This document shows positions 53,285 to 61,961 of a stretch of 64,000 bases of DNA, in pieces. The position numbers and the translations under genes are program-made. Under the pieces are notes generated by a model. The model was not told the DNA's origin and ran no database searches. It saw only the letters and a program-made list of their open reading frames with translations. Positions within the stretch are counted from its first letter, which is position 1; every line of letters begins with the position of its first letter. Source of the stretch: Oceanobacillus polygoni (GTDB lineage Bacteria; Bacillota; Bacilli; Bacillales; Amphibacillaceae); assembly GCF_008304605.1 (NCBI RefSeq), contig NZ_PIJY01000021.1, positions 1 through 64,000 on the forward strand, written 5' to 3'.

Positions 53285-53890
53285 ATGAAAAACCAAAACC
53301 AAAATGAAGTAGTTGAAAAACAGGAAGATAATAAAGGGAAAGAAGGAAAGCTAGGTAATTACTTTCAATATGTGATGCAAGTCATAAAGGAGCCAGATCA
53401 TCTTCTTTCAGATGAAACGCAAGGCAAGCAGCAATTCGGTCTTATTACGTTAATAGCTTTTCTTGGTCTTATATTACTAAGTAATGTTATTGGTATTTTT
53501 ACATATTTAGATGCATTGCGTTACCTTGGATTCAGTGATTACTTCAATTACTTTGAACGTACTATTGCTTACGCGGTAGCACTAGCTTTATTGCTGTTTG
53601 TTTTAAAAAATGTCGCTAATAAAAATGGAAAAACATATGACCTGAACTTTTTCTTTGAAAAACTAGGTGCACTGCTTGTGTTTCCAAGCATATTATTATT
53701 AGTGTCCATTCCGTTAGAGCTTGTAGATATCACCATCTATTCATGGTTTAGTTCATTAGCATATACATTCTTGTATTTATCTATATTTTTGATTTCTTAC
53801 TTCTTTGTTGCAAAAAATAACTTAAAGACAGCAGTATTGTTCGTTGCTGGTTTCTATTTCGTTTATCGACTTATTTTTTTAATTCTTTAA
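53285..53890 (+). CDS. Unrecognised membrane protein with charged N-terminus
   Basis: This 201-residue protein has a hydrophilic N-terminus (about 1-50, K, E, Q and N rich) followed by five hydrophobic segments (from FGLITLIAFLGLILL to AGFYFVYRLIFLIL). There are no catalytic motifs. I prefer ATG 53285, since the ATG at 53273 directly abuts GGAGGG. A clean terminator follows, so it is a single-gene unit. The function is unknown. Confidence 0.65.
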   Translation: MKNQNQNEVVEKQEDNKGKEGKLGNYFQYVMQVIKEPDHLLSDETQGKQQFGLITLIAFLGLILLSNVIGIFTYLDALRYLGFSDYFNYFERTIAYAVALALLLFVLKNVANKNGKTYDLNFFFEKLGALLVFPSILLLVSIPLELVDITIYSWFSSLAYTFLYLSIFLISYFFVAKNNLKTAVLFVAGFYFVYRLIFLIL

Positions 53891-53895
53891 GAGTG

Positions 53896-53936
53896 AAAGG
53901 CATTTGCCACGTTAGGTGGTAAATGCCTTTTATTTT
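53896..53936 (+). terminator. Terminator after the membrane protein gene
   Basis: AAAGGCATTTGCCAC (53896-53910) pairs with the stretch ending GGTAAATGCCTTT (to 53930), followed by TATTTTG. Confidence 0.88.
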
Positions 53937-54467
53937 GTTATGATTTTTTAGGGGAGAATTTATCTTCTTAAGACGATTGTTTGGAACTAGTTACAACGAT
54001 CTTTGATTAATTTATTTACGATAATGATTAATTTAATCGGAAATATTTAGAATACCCACTTTAATTAAAGTTTAATTTGGTGTGTTGGGGGAGGGGGCAA
54101 ATTGATAAAGGAAAGAAAAATAAGGGGATCTTATTATCAATATGAATCAAAGTTAGGTCTGTTAGAAATTAAAAGGTGCTTATTTACTAACTGATGACGG
54201 AGTATATAAGAGATGTTTTGAGAGTGATTGCACGTACAATTAGTGTATATTTCTTATGGATAAATTTTTCTAATAGTACAATTTCTGTTTTGGTTATTTA
54301 TCTTACTTTTAGTAATAGGCACTCTATAAATTATGTGTATAAAATACACAAGAACTTCTGCATCTCAATTTTCAATACTTAAATATTTTACAGTGAGAGT
54401 GAATTTTCTATTGACTTTTCACTCCAGCTTAATTATAATACTTTTTAAATAGAGCGATAATTCTAAA
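53937..54467. other. Upstream region of the second TRAP operon
   Basis: It contains a 30-codon frame (54102-54194) with a strong GGGGGAGGGGG site before TTG, reading MIKERKIRGSYYQYESKLGL and so on. This may be the stump of a deleted regulator gene or a leader. Nothing else was identified. Confidence 0.3.
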
Positions 54468-54481
54468 TGTAAACGATTACT
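54468..54481 (+). promoter_or_regulatory. cre (CcpA) site before the TRAP operon
   Basis: TGTAAACGATTACT matches the cre consensus T-G-W-A-A-N-C-G-N-T-N-W-C-A at all but the last base and lies 17 bases before the dctP start, next to the ribosome binding site. CcpA binding there would block transcription when sugar is plentiful. Confidence 0.65.
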
Positions 54482-54498
54482 AAAGTAGGAGGGATGAA

Positions 54499-55581
54499 AT
54501 GAGAGTAAAAAGCACTGTACTATTGTTACTTTTGTCTTTATTAGTTGTATTAAGTGCTTGTCAACCATATCAAACAATTGCTGAAGGAGAACAACGGGTC
54601 TATGAATGGCGAATGGTAACACATCAAATTCCGGGGACAGCTCGCTATGAAGGTACAATTCGGGAATTTGCAAAAGCAGTGGAAGAAATTTCTAATGGAC
54701 GACTTATTATTGAACCATTTGGCGCAGATATCCTTTTCCCAACAAATGAATCATTCGATATGGTGAAAAATGGGGTAGTAGAAATAGCCGCTGTATATAC
54801 AGGTTTCTGGACAGGGAAAGATCCAGTATTTGCACTTGGTGGTGGAACCATACCTGGGGATCCGATTAACGGATTTGAAGAGCATTTCTATCGTTCTGAT
54901 CAATTAAAACCAATTATTGATGAGGCATATGAAAAGCACGGAATTCAAAATCTCGGGGCGTTTGATTATGCGCCTGAAGAAGTGTTGATCTCAAGAGTAC
55001 CCATTCGTTCAATAGAAGACTTCAGAGGTAAAAATATTAGAGCTGCAGGAGTTGCAAGTTTGTATTACAGTAAGCTCGGTGCATCAGCAATCTCCTTATC
55101 TGCTCCAGAAATTTATACAGGACTTCAATTAGGGACTGTTGAAGCTGCAGAATTTAATGACTATCTTGTAAATGGAGAAATGGGATTGGATGAGGTAACT
55201 AAATACGTTATTGAGCCCGCCCTTCATGTTGGACCAAGCACAGATAAGGAATTGATTGTCAATCCAAACGCGTGGGAAGAGCTTCCGGAAGACCTTAAAG
55301 CTGCTCTTTACGTGGCTCGTGATAAGATTCGCTATGAGTCCGCAATTGCCTATGGAGTTGAAAATCAAAAAGCGAAACAAGAATGGATGGAAAACCCTGA
55401 CATAGAGTTCATTCAACTCCCTGAAGAAGACGTTGAAAAAATGCGGGAAGAAGCCTTTGAACTTTTGAATAATTATAAAACCAAGAGTGAGGCAAGTAAA
55501 GAGTATGTAGAAGAATATGCAAAGGTTCTAGCTGATTTAGGGTATCTAGAAGAAGCAAAAATACTCGGATATGAGGATTGA
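54499..55581 (+). CDS. dctP: TRAP transporter substrate-binding lipoprotein (DctP), second system
   Basis: This 360-residue protein has a lipoprotein signal MRVKSTVLLLLLSLLVVLSA followed by the lipobox cysteine (residue 21). DctP-fold landmarks are NIRAAGVASLYYSKLGASA, where the conserved arginine binds carboxylate, and GLQLGTVEAAEFNDYLVN. It is more like the TRAP proteins for mannitol-, pyruvate- or keto-acid-type ligands than the first system's DctP, but the ligand cannot be told. AGGAGGG precedes the ATG. It is the first gene of a six-gene catabolic unit. Confidence 0.9.
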   Translation: MRVKSTVLLLLLSLLVVLSACQPYQTIAEGEQRVYEWRMVTHQIPGTARYEGTIREFAKAVEEISNGRLIIEPFGADILFPTNESFDMVKNGVVEIAAVYTGFWTGKDPVFALGGGTIPGDPINGFEEHFYRSDQLKPIIDEAYEKHGIQNLGAFDYAPEEVLISRVPIRSIEDFRGKNIRAAGVASLYYSKLGASAISLSAPEIYTGLQLGTVEAAEFNDYLVNGEMGLDEVTKYVIEPALHVGPSTDKELIVNPNAWEELPEDLKAALYVARDKIRYESAIAYGVENQKAKQEWMENPDIEFIQLPEEDVEKMREEAFELLNNYKTKSEASKEYVEEYAKVLADLGYLEEAKILGYED

Positions 55582-55593
55582 GGTGATGGAAGA

Positions 55594-56091
55594 ATGAAAC
55601 CAATTATCAAAGGAATTGACTCATTATCTTCCATCGCTGGTAAAATTTCAGGCTATCTTATAATCCCATTAACATTAGTTATGATATATACCATTATTAT
55701 GCGTAGGATCTTTTCAAATTCTCCCGATTGGGGTTTTGAAGTGTCAATTTTCATTTTTGGTATTTCAATCCTGCTTGCCGGTGCAGATGTATTAAGATTA
55801 AAAGGGCATGTTGCAGTAGATATTATCTATGCCCATCTCTCAGAACGTTGGGGCCGCATAATGTACACTTTTTCTTTACTTATCATAATAGTTGTGTGTT
55901 CATTTCTATTATTCAAAGGAATGGAAGTGGCTGTTGAGTCGACTCGAATACTTGAGCATTCATCCCATCAGAGTTCATTCAATCCGCAAATTTGGTGGTT
56001 TAAATGGTTTATTCCCATCGGAGGACTGCTCTTATGGCTTCAGGCATGGGCTGAAATCTATAAAGTCTGGCGGGAGGGTGAGCAAGAATGA
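55594..56091 (+). CDS. dctQ: TRAP transporter small permease (DctQ), second system
   Basis: This 165-residue protein has four membrane helices, with IYTIIMRRIFSNSPDWGFEV and VLRLKGHVAVDIIYAHLSER matching the DctQ pattern. It starts 12 bases after dctP and its stop overlaps the dctM start (56088-56091), so it is translationally coupled. Confidence 0.9.
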   Translation: MKPIIKGIDSLSSIAGKISGYLIIPLTLVMIYTIIMRRIFSNSPDWGFEVSIFIFGISILLAGADVLRLKGHVAVDIIYAHLSERWGRIMYTFSLLIIIVVCSFLLFKGMEVAVESTRILEHSSHQSSFNPQIWWFKWFIPIGGLLLWLQAWAEIYKVWREGEQE

Positions 56092-57407
56092 TGTGGTTTT
56101 TTGAATATGCACCAATTGCTATGTTTGTTTTATTGTTGGTTTTGTTGTTTTTAGGAATTCCAATAGCGTTCTCTCTTGGAGCAGTGGGAGTATTTTTTGC
56201 TTTAATAATGTGGGGAATTGACAGTACAGCTCTCCTCCCAAGTGCTGTTTGGGGTGTAATGAATAACTTCACACTCATTGCAATACCTTTATTTATATTG
56301 ATGTCTGTTTTGCTGGAAAAAACGAACATTATATCGGAAGTATTCGATTCTGTATATAAATGGTCCGGCGGTTTTCGTGGAGGACTTGCAATTGCTGCTA
56401 TTATTGTGGGAGCAATTATCGGTTCAATTTCTGGTGTTGTTGCAGCCGGTGTCATCGGGTTGGGATTAATCGCTTTACCTCAGATGATGAAATACAAGTA
56501 TAACGAAAATCTTAGTCTGGGTTCAATTATGGGTGGAGGTACTCTTGGGCAAATCATCCCTCCTAATCTTAATATGGTGGTCTATGGAGCAATCACGGGG
56601 GTATCTGTATCCAGTTTATTTGCTGGGGGGTTAAGTGCAGGATTCCTTCTTATTTTCTTTTTCATTGTGTATATTTTGATACAAGCCTACCGTAAGAAGG
56701 ATGCAGCACCTGCACTCGCTAAAGAAGATCGTGCTTCATTTAAAGAAAAGGTGACCTCTCTTAAATCCATCACACTTCCCATCATATTGATTATTATTGT
56801 CATTGGCTCCATATTCACTGGTGTGGCCACTCCAACAGAGGGAGCAGCTGTGGGGGTTTTGGGTACGGTATTGATAGGGTTTGGAACAAAGCGCTTAAAC
56901 TGGAATAAAACGCAAGAGGCTATTAAAGAATCGACCAAAATGACTGGAATGGTTGGCTGGATATTGATTGGGGCTGCAACATTTAGTGCAGTATTCTCCG
57001 GGGTTGGCGGGAACCAGCTCGTTTCTGATTTGGCTCAAGCAGCTCCGGGTGGAAGATGGGGAGTTTTAGTATTTTCACTTTTGTTTATTATTCTGCTTGG
57101 CATGTTTCTAGAAACGATGGCGTTGATTATGCTTGCGGCTCCAATTATAACCCCAATTATAGTGGAAGCTGGTTTCGATCCGTTGTGGTGGGCCGTATTA
57201 TTTATGGTCGTTCTTCAAATGGCATTTTTGACACCGCCGTTTGGCTTTGCAATTTTCTATTTGAAGAGCGCAGTCGGAGATAAAGTTGCAATCAACAAGA
57301 TTTATCGAGCAACTTTACCATTTATAGCAATACAGTTACTTGTAGCAATTACTTTAATTATCTTTCCCATACTTGCTGTATGGTTGCCAAATCTACTAAA
57401 TAATTAA
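56088..57407 (+). CDS. dctM: TRAP transporter large permease (DctM), second system
   Basis: This 439-residue membrane protein has about 12 helices; landmarks are SISGVVAAGVIGLGLIALPQ, LGQIIPPNLNMVVYGAITG and FLTPPFGFAIFYLKS. It forms the sodium-coupled carrier with DctQ and takes ligand from DctP. The length is normal. Confidence 0.92.
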   Translation: MMWFFEYAPIAMFVLLLVLLFLGIPIAFSLGAVGVFFALIMWGIDSTALLPSAVWGVMNNFTLIAIPLFILMSVLLEKTNIISEVFDSVYKWSGGFRGGLAIAAIIVGAIIGSISGVVAAGVIGLGLIALPQMMKYKYNENLSLGSIMGGGTLGQIIPPNLNMVVYGAITGVSVSSLFAGGLSAGFLLIFFFIVYILIQAYRKKDAAPALAKEDRASFKEKVTSLKSITLPIILIIIVIGSIFTGVATPTEGAAVGVLGTVLIGFGTKRLNWNKTQEAIKESTKMTGMVGWILIGAATFSAVFSGVGGNQLVSDLAQAAPGGRWGVLVFSLLFIILLGMFLETMALIMLAAPIITPIIVEAGFDPLWWAVLFMVVLQMAFLTPPFGFAIFYLKSAVGDKVAINKIYRATLPFIAIQLLVAITLIIFPILAVWLPNLLNN

Positions 57408-57423
57408 TAGGGAGGAAAAGTAA

Positions 57424-58317
57424 ATGACAAAAATAGAAGGTGTTTTTCCAGTTCTAATTACACCAATGTTAAATGAACAAGATATTGATTGGGAAGGTTT
57501 CAAAAAAAATATTGAACAATTTATCAATGAAGGTGTTGCAGGGATTGCAATTAATGGTAGTACAGGTGAATTTGTAAGTCTGACGAAAGAAGAGCGATTT
57601 AAAGCGGTAGAAATTGCAGTCGAACAAGTGGATGGGCGGATTCCACTAATCGTTGGAACTGCTGCTGAAACGACTAGAGATGCAATTGAATACACGCAAC
57701 AAGCAGAACGAGCAGGAGCAACAGCTGCCTTGTTAATTAACTCCTATTATGCGCATCCAAAAGAAAATGAAATTTATGAGCACTTTAAAGCAGTTGCTGA
57801 ATCTGTTCAGTTCCCAATTATGATTTATAATAATCCATTTACCTCAGGTGTGGACATTAGTGCTGAAACGATTTTAAAGGTTGGCCGTGATGTTGATAAT
57901 ATAACTCATATCAAAGAATCAAGCGGAGATATTACCAAAGCAAGAGACATTGTAAGGCAAGGTAAAGGCTCTATCGAAGTGTTCTGTGGTTCTGAGAATC
58001 TTGCGCTTGAATCATTTTTAGTTGGAGCTGTGGGCTGGATTTCCCCAGCTGGTAATATTGTTCCAGGACTGGTTACAGATTTATATAATTATGTTCAAAA
58101 TAATGAAATTGAAAGTGCCTGGGAGCTTTATGACAGACTATTACCACTTTGTAATTTCCTTGAAGAGTCTGGGAAGTATGTTCAACTTTCAAAAAGGGCA
58201 ATGGAACTGCAAGGTCTAGCAGGTGGACCGTGCCGTAAGCCAAAATTAGGGTTAAATGAAGAAGAGGAAGCACAGTTAAAAGAACTTATGGGAAGCTTGG
58301 AAGTCATAAAAAATTAA
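57424..58317 (+). CDS. DapA-family lyase/dehydratase
   Basis: This 297-residue TIM-barrel enzyme of the dihydrodipicolinate synthase/N-acetylneuraminate lyase family has the sugar/keto-acid loop GIAINGSTGEFVSLTKEER (about 39-57), the tyrosine in FPIMIYNNPFTSGVD (about 136), and the Schiff-base lysine in THIKESSGD (about 165). Context with a TRAP carrier and aldehyde dehydrogenase argues against lysine synthesis. A role like 2-keto-3-deoxy-acid dehydratase or hydroxyproline-pathway deaminase, giving an alpha-ketoglutarate semialdehyde-type aldehyde, is likely but inferred. GGGAGG precedes the ATG. Confidence 0.85.
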   Translation: MTKIEGVFPVLITPMLNEQDIDWEGFKKNIEQFINEGVAGIAINGSTGEFVSLTKEERFKAVEIAVEQVDGRIPLIVGTAAETTRDAIEYTQQAERAGATAALLINSYYAHPKENEIYEHFKAVAESVQFPIMIYNNPFTSGVDISAETILKVGRDVDNITHIKESSGDITKARDIVRQGKGSIEVFCGSENLALESFLVGAVGWISPAGNIVPGLVTDLYNYVQNNEIESAWELYDRLLPLCNFLEESGKYVQLSKRAMELQGLAGGPCRKPKLGLNEEEEAQLKELMGSLEVIKN

Positions 58318-58336
58318 AAAGGAAAGGAGAATAAAC

Positions 58337-59824
58337 ATGCAATTAACGAAATATAACTTGAAACCAAAAGTGCAGGAGTTTTTGAAAGGTGTAAAGGAAC
58401 TATATATCAACGGGGAGCATGTACCGGCAATTAGTGGGAAAACATTTGATGTCGTTGATCCTGCAACAGAAGATGTCATTGCGAAGGTAAGTGAAGCACA
58501 AGCTGAGGATATTGATAAAGCGGTTCAAGCAGCAAGGAAAGCCTTTGATGAAGGTGCATGGACTAAAATGTCAGCTGCAGAACGTTCACGTCTTATTTAT
58601 AAGTTTGCTGACCTTCTTGAAGAAAACCGTGACGAACTGGCTCAACTTGATTCATTAGATAATGGAAAGCCTTATGAGGTTGCTTTAACAGATGATATTG
58701 ATGGGACGATTGAGCAATTCCGATATTATGCTGGATGGGCTACGAAGTTATTAGGAAAAACGACACCTGCTTCACCTGATTATGTCACATACACTGTCCA
58801 TGAACCCGTTGGAGTGGTAGGTCAAATCATACCGTGGAATTTCCCACTCTTAATGGCTGCATGGAAACTCGGCTCTGCACTTGCTGCTGGATGTACCGTT
58901 GTCATAAAGCCTGCTCAGGAAACGCCACTTTCACTTCTATATGCTGCAAAGCTATTTGAAGAGGCTGGATTCCCAGATGGAGTGATTAATATAGTTCCTG
59001 GTGACGGGCCGGTTGCAGGAAATGCACTTACAACACATGAAGGTATCGATAAAATTGCCTTTACTGGATCAACCGCAACAGGAAAAGAAGTGATGCATAA
59101 AGCAGCCGACCAAGTTAAAGATATTACACTTGAACTTGGAGGTAAATCTCCTAGCATTATTTTAGAAGACGCGAATTTAGAAGATGCAATTGAAGGCGCA
59201 TTCAATGGAACGATGTATAATCACGGGCAAAATTGTAGTGCTACTACTCGCATCTACGTTCACCGCAAACATTATGATACTGTAGTCGAGGCTTTAGTAG
59301 AGCGAGTGAACCAATTAAAATTAGGACCTGGAATGGATCCAGAAACAGATATGGGGCCACTTGTTTCAGCAAAACAGCAACAAAGAGTGCTTCGCTTCAT
59401 TGAACAAGGGAAAAAAGAAGGTGCTCGCCTCGTTACTGGTGGAAAAGGATCAACTAAAGGGTATTTTGTAGAACCTACTATTTTTGTAGATGTCCAAGAT
59501 GATATGGTAATTGCACGTGAAGAAATTTTTGGACCCGTAATGGCAGTATTTGTCTTTGATACAGTAGAAGAAGTCATCAGACGGGCAAACGATAGCGATT
59601 ACGGTCTTGCTGCAAGTGTTTGGACAGAAAACATCAAAACAGGTCACTATATCGCAAATAAACTTAAAGCAGGTTCAGTATGGATAAACGACTTTGGTTT
59701 AGAATGGGAAACCATGCCATTTGGTGGATATAAAAAATCTGGTATCGGTCGTGAAATGGGTGGAGAGTATGGACTTGCGAACTATACTGAGGTAAAGAGT
59801 GTATTTGTAAATATCAAACAGTAG
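58337..59824 (+). CDS. NAD(P)-dependent aldehyde dehydrogenase
   Basis: This 495-residue ALDH oxidises an aldehyde to the acid. Motifs are IIPWNFPLLMAAWKLG (about 164-179), KPAQETPLSLLYA, FTGSTATGKEVM (cofactor), LELGGKSPSII with the catalytic Glu (about 265), and GQNCSATTR with the nucleophile Cys (about 299). The length is standard. It lies 20 bases after the DapA-family gene and probably oxidises that enzyme's product. A terminator follows. Confidence 0.92.
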   Translation: MQLTKYNLKPKVQEFLKGVKELYINGEHVPAISGKTFDVVDPATEDVIAKVSEAQAEDIDKAVQAARKAFDEGAWTKMSAAERSRLIYKFADLLEENRDELAQLDSLDNGKPYEVALTDDIDGTIEQFRYYAGWATKLLGKTTPASPDYVTYTVHEPVGVVGQIIPWNFPLLMAAWKLGSALAAGCTVVIKPAQETPLSLLYAAKLFEEAGFPDGVINIVPGDGPVAGNALTTHEGIDKIAFTGSTATGKEVMHKAADQVKDITLELGGKSPSIILEDANLEDAIEGAFNGTMYNHGQNCSATTRIYVHRKHYDTVVEALVERVNQLKLGPGMDPETDMGPLVSAKQQQRVLRFIEQGKKEGARLVTGGKGSTKGYFVEPTIFVDVQDDMVIAREEIFGPVMAVFVFDTVEEVIRRANDSDYGLAASVWTENIKTGHYIANKLKAGSVWINDFGLEWETMPFGGYKKSGIGREMGGEYGLANYTEVKSVFVNIKQ

Positions 59825-59832
59825 CCATTATT

Positions 59833-59872
59833 AAAAACTCTTGGAAGCTTTAATTGCTCTCCAAGAGTTTTT
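59833..59872 (+). terminator. Terminator of the second TRAP operon
   Basis: AAAAACTCTTGGA (59833-59845) pairs with TCCAAGAGTTTTT (59860-59872). Confidence 0.9.
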
Positions 59873-59950
59873 AACTATAGTATAATATTAAGAACTGATT
59901 GAACTGTACATAAAAAACAAAAAAGACAAGAAGAATGGGTTGATTTGTTA

Positions 59951-60487
59951 ATGGATAACAATAAATTAGGAATTGAAATTAAACAGATACGTAAAAATAA
60001 AAAATTAACTCTGAGAGAAGTAAGTGAACGGAGTGGTCTTTCAAAAAGTTTCCTCTCACAGGTGGAAAGAGGAATTAGTTCTGTAACATTTACATCATTA
60101 CGAAAGATTTCTGAAGGGTTGGGGGTGAATATTAGTCTGTTTTTTGAAACTGAAGAAGAAACTCAGTCAATAAAGAAACTGCCGTTTAAAAAAAATGCAA
60201 TGCAACCCAATTTTACATACACAAGTCTTGTTGGCAATATGAAATCTCCACAATTTTATCCAGCACGTATTGAATTGAAAGCTGGAGAATCCCATACAAC
60301 TACGTATAGACACCATGGTCAGGAGTTTGTCTATGTGTTAGAGGGTCAATTAAAAGTTGTCTTAAATAGCCATGAAGAGACTTTATATGCTCATGAATCA
60401 TTACATATTGATTCTGCAGAAGAACATATTTGGTATAATGATACAGATTATCCGGTTGTATTACTTGTAGTCAGCACTAATAATTGA
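59951..60487 (+). CDS. XRE-family regulator with C-terminal cupin domain
   Basis: This 178-residue regulator has the helix-turn-helix LTLREVSERSGLSKSFLSQV (about 18-37) and a cupin (about 105-175) with HTTTYRHHGQEFVYVLEGQL and ESLHIDSAEEHIWYN. The histidines suggest metal or ligand binding. It follows the TRAP operon terminator in the same direction and is the natural candidate for its regulator. It resembles, but is not a duplicate of, the regulator at 23543. ATG 59951 is preferred; the TTG at 59945 is also possible. Confidence 0.85.
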   Translation: MDNNKLGIEIKQIRKNKKLTLREVSERSGLSKSFLSQVERGISSVTFTSLRKISEGLGVNISLFFETEEETQSIKKLPFKKNAMQPNFTYTSLVGNMKSPQFYPARIELKAGESHTTTYRHHGQEFVYVLEGQLKVVLNSHEETLYAHESLHIDSAEEHIWYNDTDYPVVLLVVSTNN

Positions 60488-61066
60488 GTATATCAAAGAT
60501 GCAGAGAAACGGATTGGTTACTTGATATTTCTTGAGTTTTATAAAATATTGCTGGAAATCAACTCCTTAAGGACGAAGGAATAGTTGGGTTTGTCCGTTT
60601 AGTGAATAGACAAAGACTTTCTTCTTTGCATCCTCTATACTTACTAGATAATTATTTTAATACAATATAGCAAATTATTTGAAGCATAAATCGAAGTGCA
60701 TAAAGTTTCACATAGTTGTAAAGAAATCTTAGCTCGAATGTTTTTTACTAGAAAGAGAGTGTACCTCAAGTTAGAGCTTTATTATAAGCAGTTAATTAGC
60801 TGATATAAATGCTCTTTCTTGTAAAGCTGGAATCTTATATATACGTATGAGAAAGATGACCCGAAAGGAGACTTCGGTCGCCAGAAAAGACAGCGATAAG
60901 TAATTCAAGTGCTCTTAGAAAAAGGGACAACCATTTCCGGTTTAACTATTTTCCAGGTCTATTTATGATTAGTAATCGTCCATTTTCTAAATCCTCATCT
61001 AAGACTTTAGCCATTTTTAGAAAAGAACGCTCACAAAGAATCAGATTGTTCTTTCAAAGTATGCGA
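60488..61066. other. Intergenic region, nothing identified
   Basis: 579 bases with stops in all frames. GACC/GGTC arms around 60861-60882 form a small hairpin. Confidence 0.35.
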
Positions 61067-61474
61067 TTAGTTTCGTTTGTCTAAAATATCTCGAATGATC
61101 TCTGTGTGCACACCGGCCCATGCTTTTTCTTTAAAATGTAGAATCAAGCTAATCGAGAGTAAAATTAAGTAAATAACAGAGAAAATCATCCAATTTGAAC
61201 TCCCATCGTGGAAGAGGAAGTTTTCCAATGGATTCGCAAAGAGAAAGAGCAGCCACGGTATGGCTGTAGCAAATATTGGAATGATTCCAATTCCGCTCTT
61301 TTCTTTCACGATTTGGTAATAAATTAATTGTAACGTTTCACTGTCAAGCAATAGATAAAATTCTTTTAAGGTAGCCGTTTCCTTTAAATATCGGCTCTTT
61401 TTTATGTCTTCAATTGGCATCTCTTTTAGTCGAAGATAGAGTTTATGTGCATCTCCACGCATAGAAAATTTCAT
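61067..61474 (-). CDS. Unrecognised membrane protein
   Basis: This 135-residue protein has a charged N-terminal half (about 1-60, helical) and two membrane segments (IIPIFATAIPWLLFLFA, about 63-79, and MIFSVIYLILLSISLILHF, about 95-113), ending in a basic amphipathic tail. GAGGAGGAG lies just before the ATG. The family is not recognised. Confidence 0.65.
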   Translation of the reverse strand: MKFSMRGDAHKLYLRLKEMPIEDIKKSRYLKETATLKEFYLLLDSETLQLIYYQIVKEKSGIGIIPIFATAIPWLLFLFANPLENFLFHDGSSNWMIFSVIYLILLSISLILHFKEKAWAGVHTEIIRDILDKRN

Positions 61475-61961
61475 GGGAACTCCTCCTCACATATAAAACT
61501 TGCACTACTACCATTTGTAAAATAGAAAAAATAATACATTGGAATATGAACGCTTCCTTTACAAACAGCGCATTCTTTTATGTCAAAGCGGGAAGTGATA
61601 AATAGTAAATGAATCCGAATGGATCTATTTTCGAAATCGAAGTCATTTTTATTGCGTGCCTTAAACTTTGTATACGTTTTATAGTTGTGCCATCATATTT
61701 ATTTTGAGATTTTTGTTTGTACTTACAAATCCCATCCATTGCACTGTTTCCTCGTTAAGTCCATGATTCTCATAAGTAGTCGTTATTATCCATTCTTAGG
61801 CATAGTATGGTTAAAGGATGTTGTCATTCAACAAGATAATTAACCAATCGTTGAAGAACGGTTATCCAAGAACTGCAATTCCGATTTTAACTGAACTGAA
61901 AAGTTGCGGTTAACCGTTTTTGGTAATCGCTTTAATCATTAAGTATTGGGGGGAGGACAAC
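61475..61961. other. Upstream region of the PucR-type gene
   Basis: 487 AT-rich bases. No convincing promoter pair or operator was found; GGTTAACC at about 61909-61916 is a small palindrome close to the gene. Confidence 0.35.

Noticed and set aside
54194-54382. 62-codon hydrophobic frame before the second TRAP operon
   Set aside because: No ribosome binding site; the composition is that of random AT-rich DNA.
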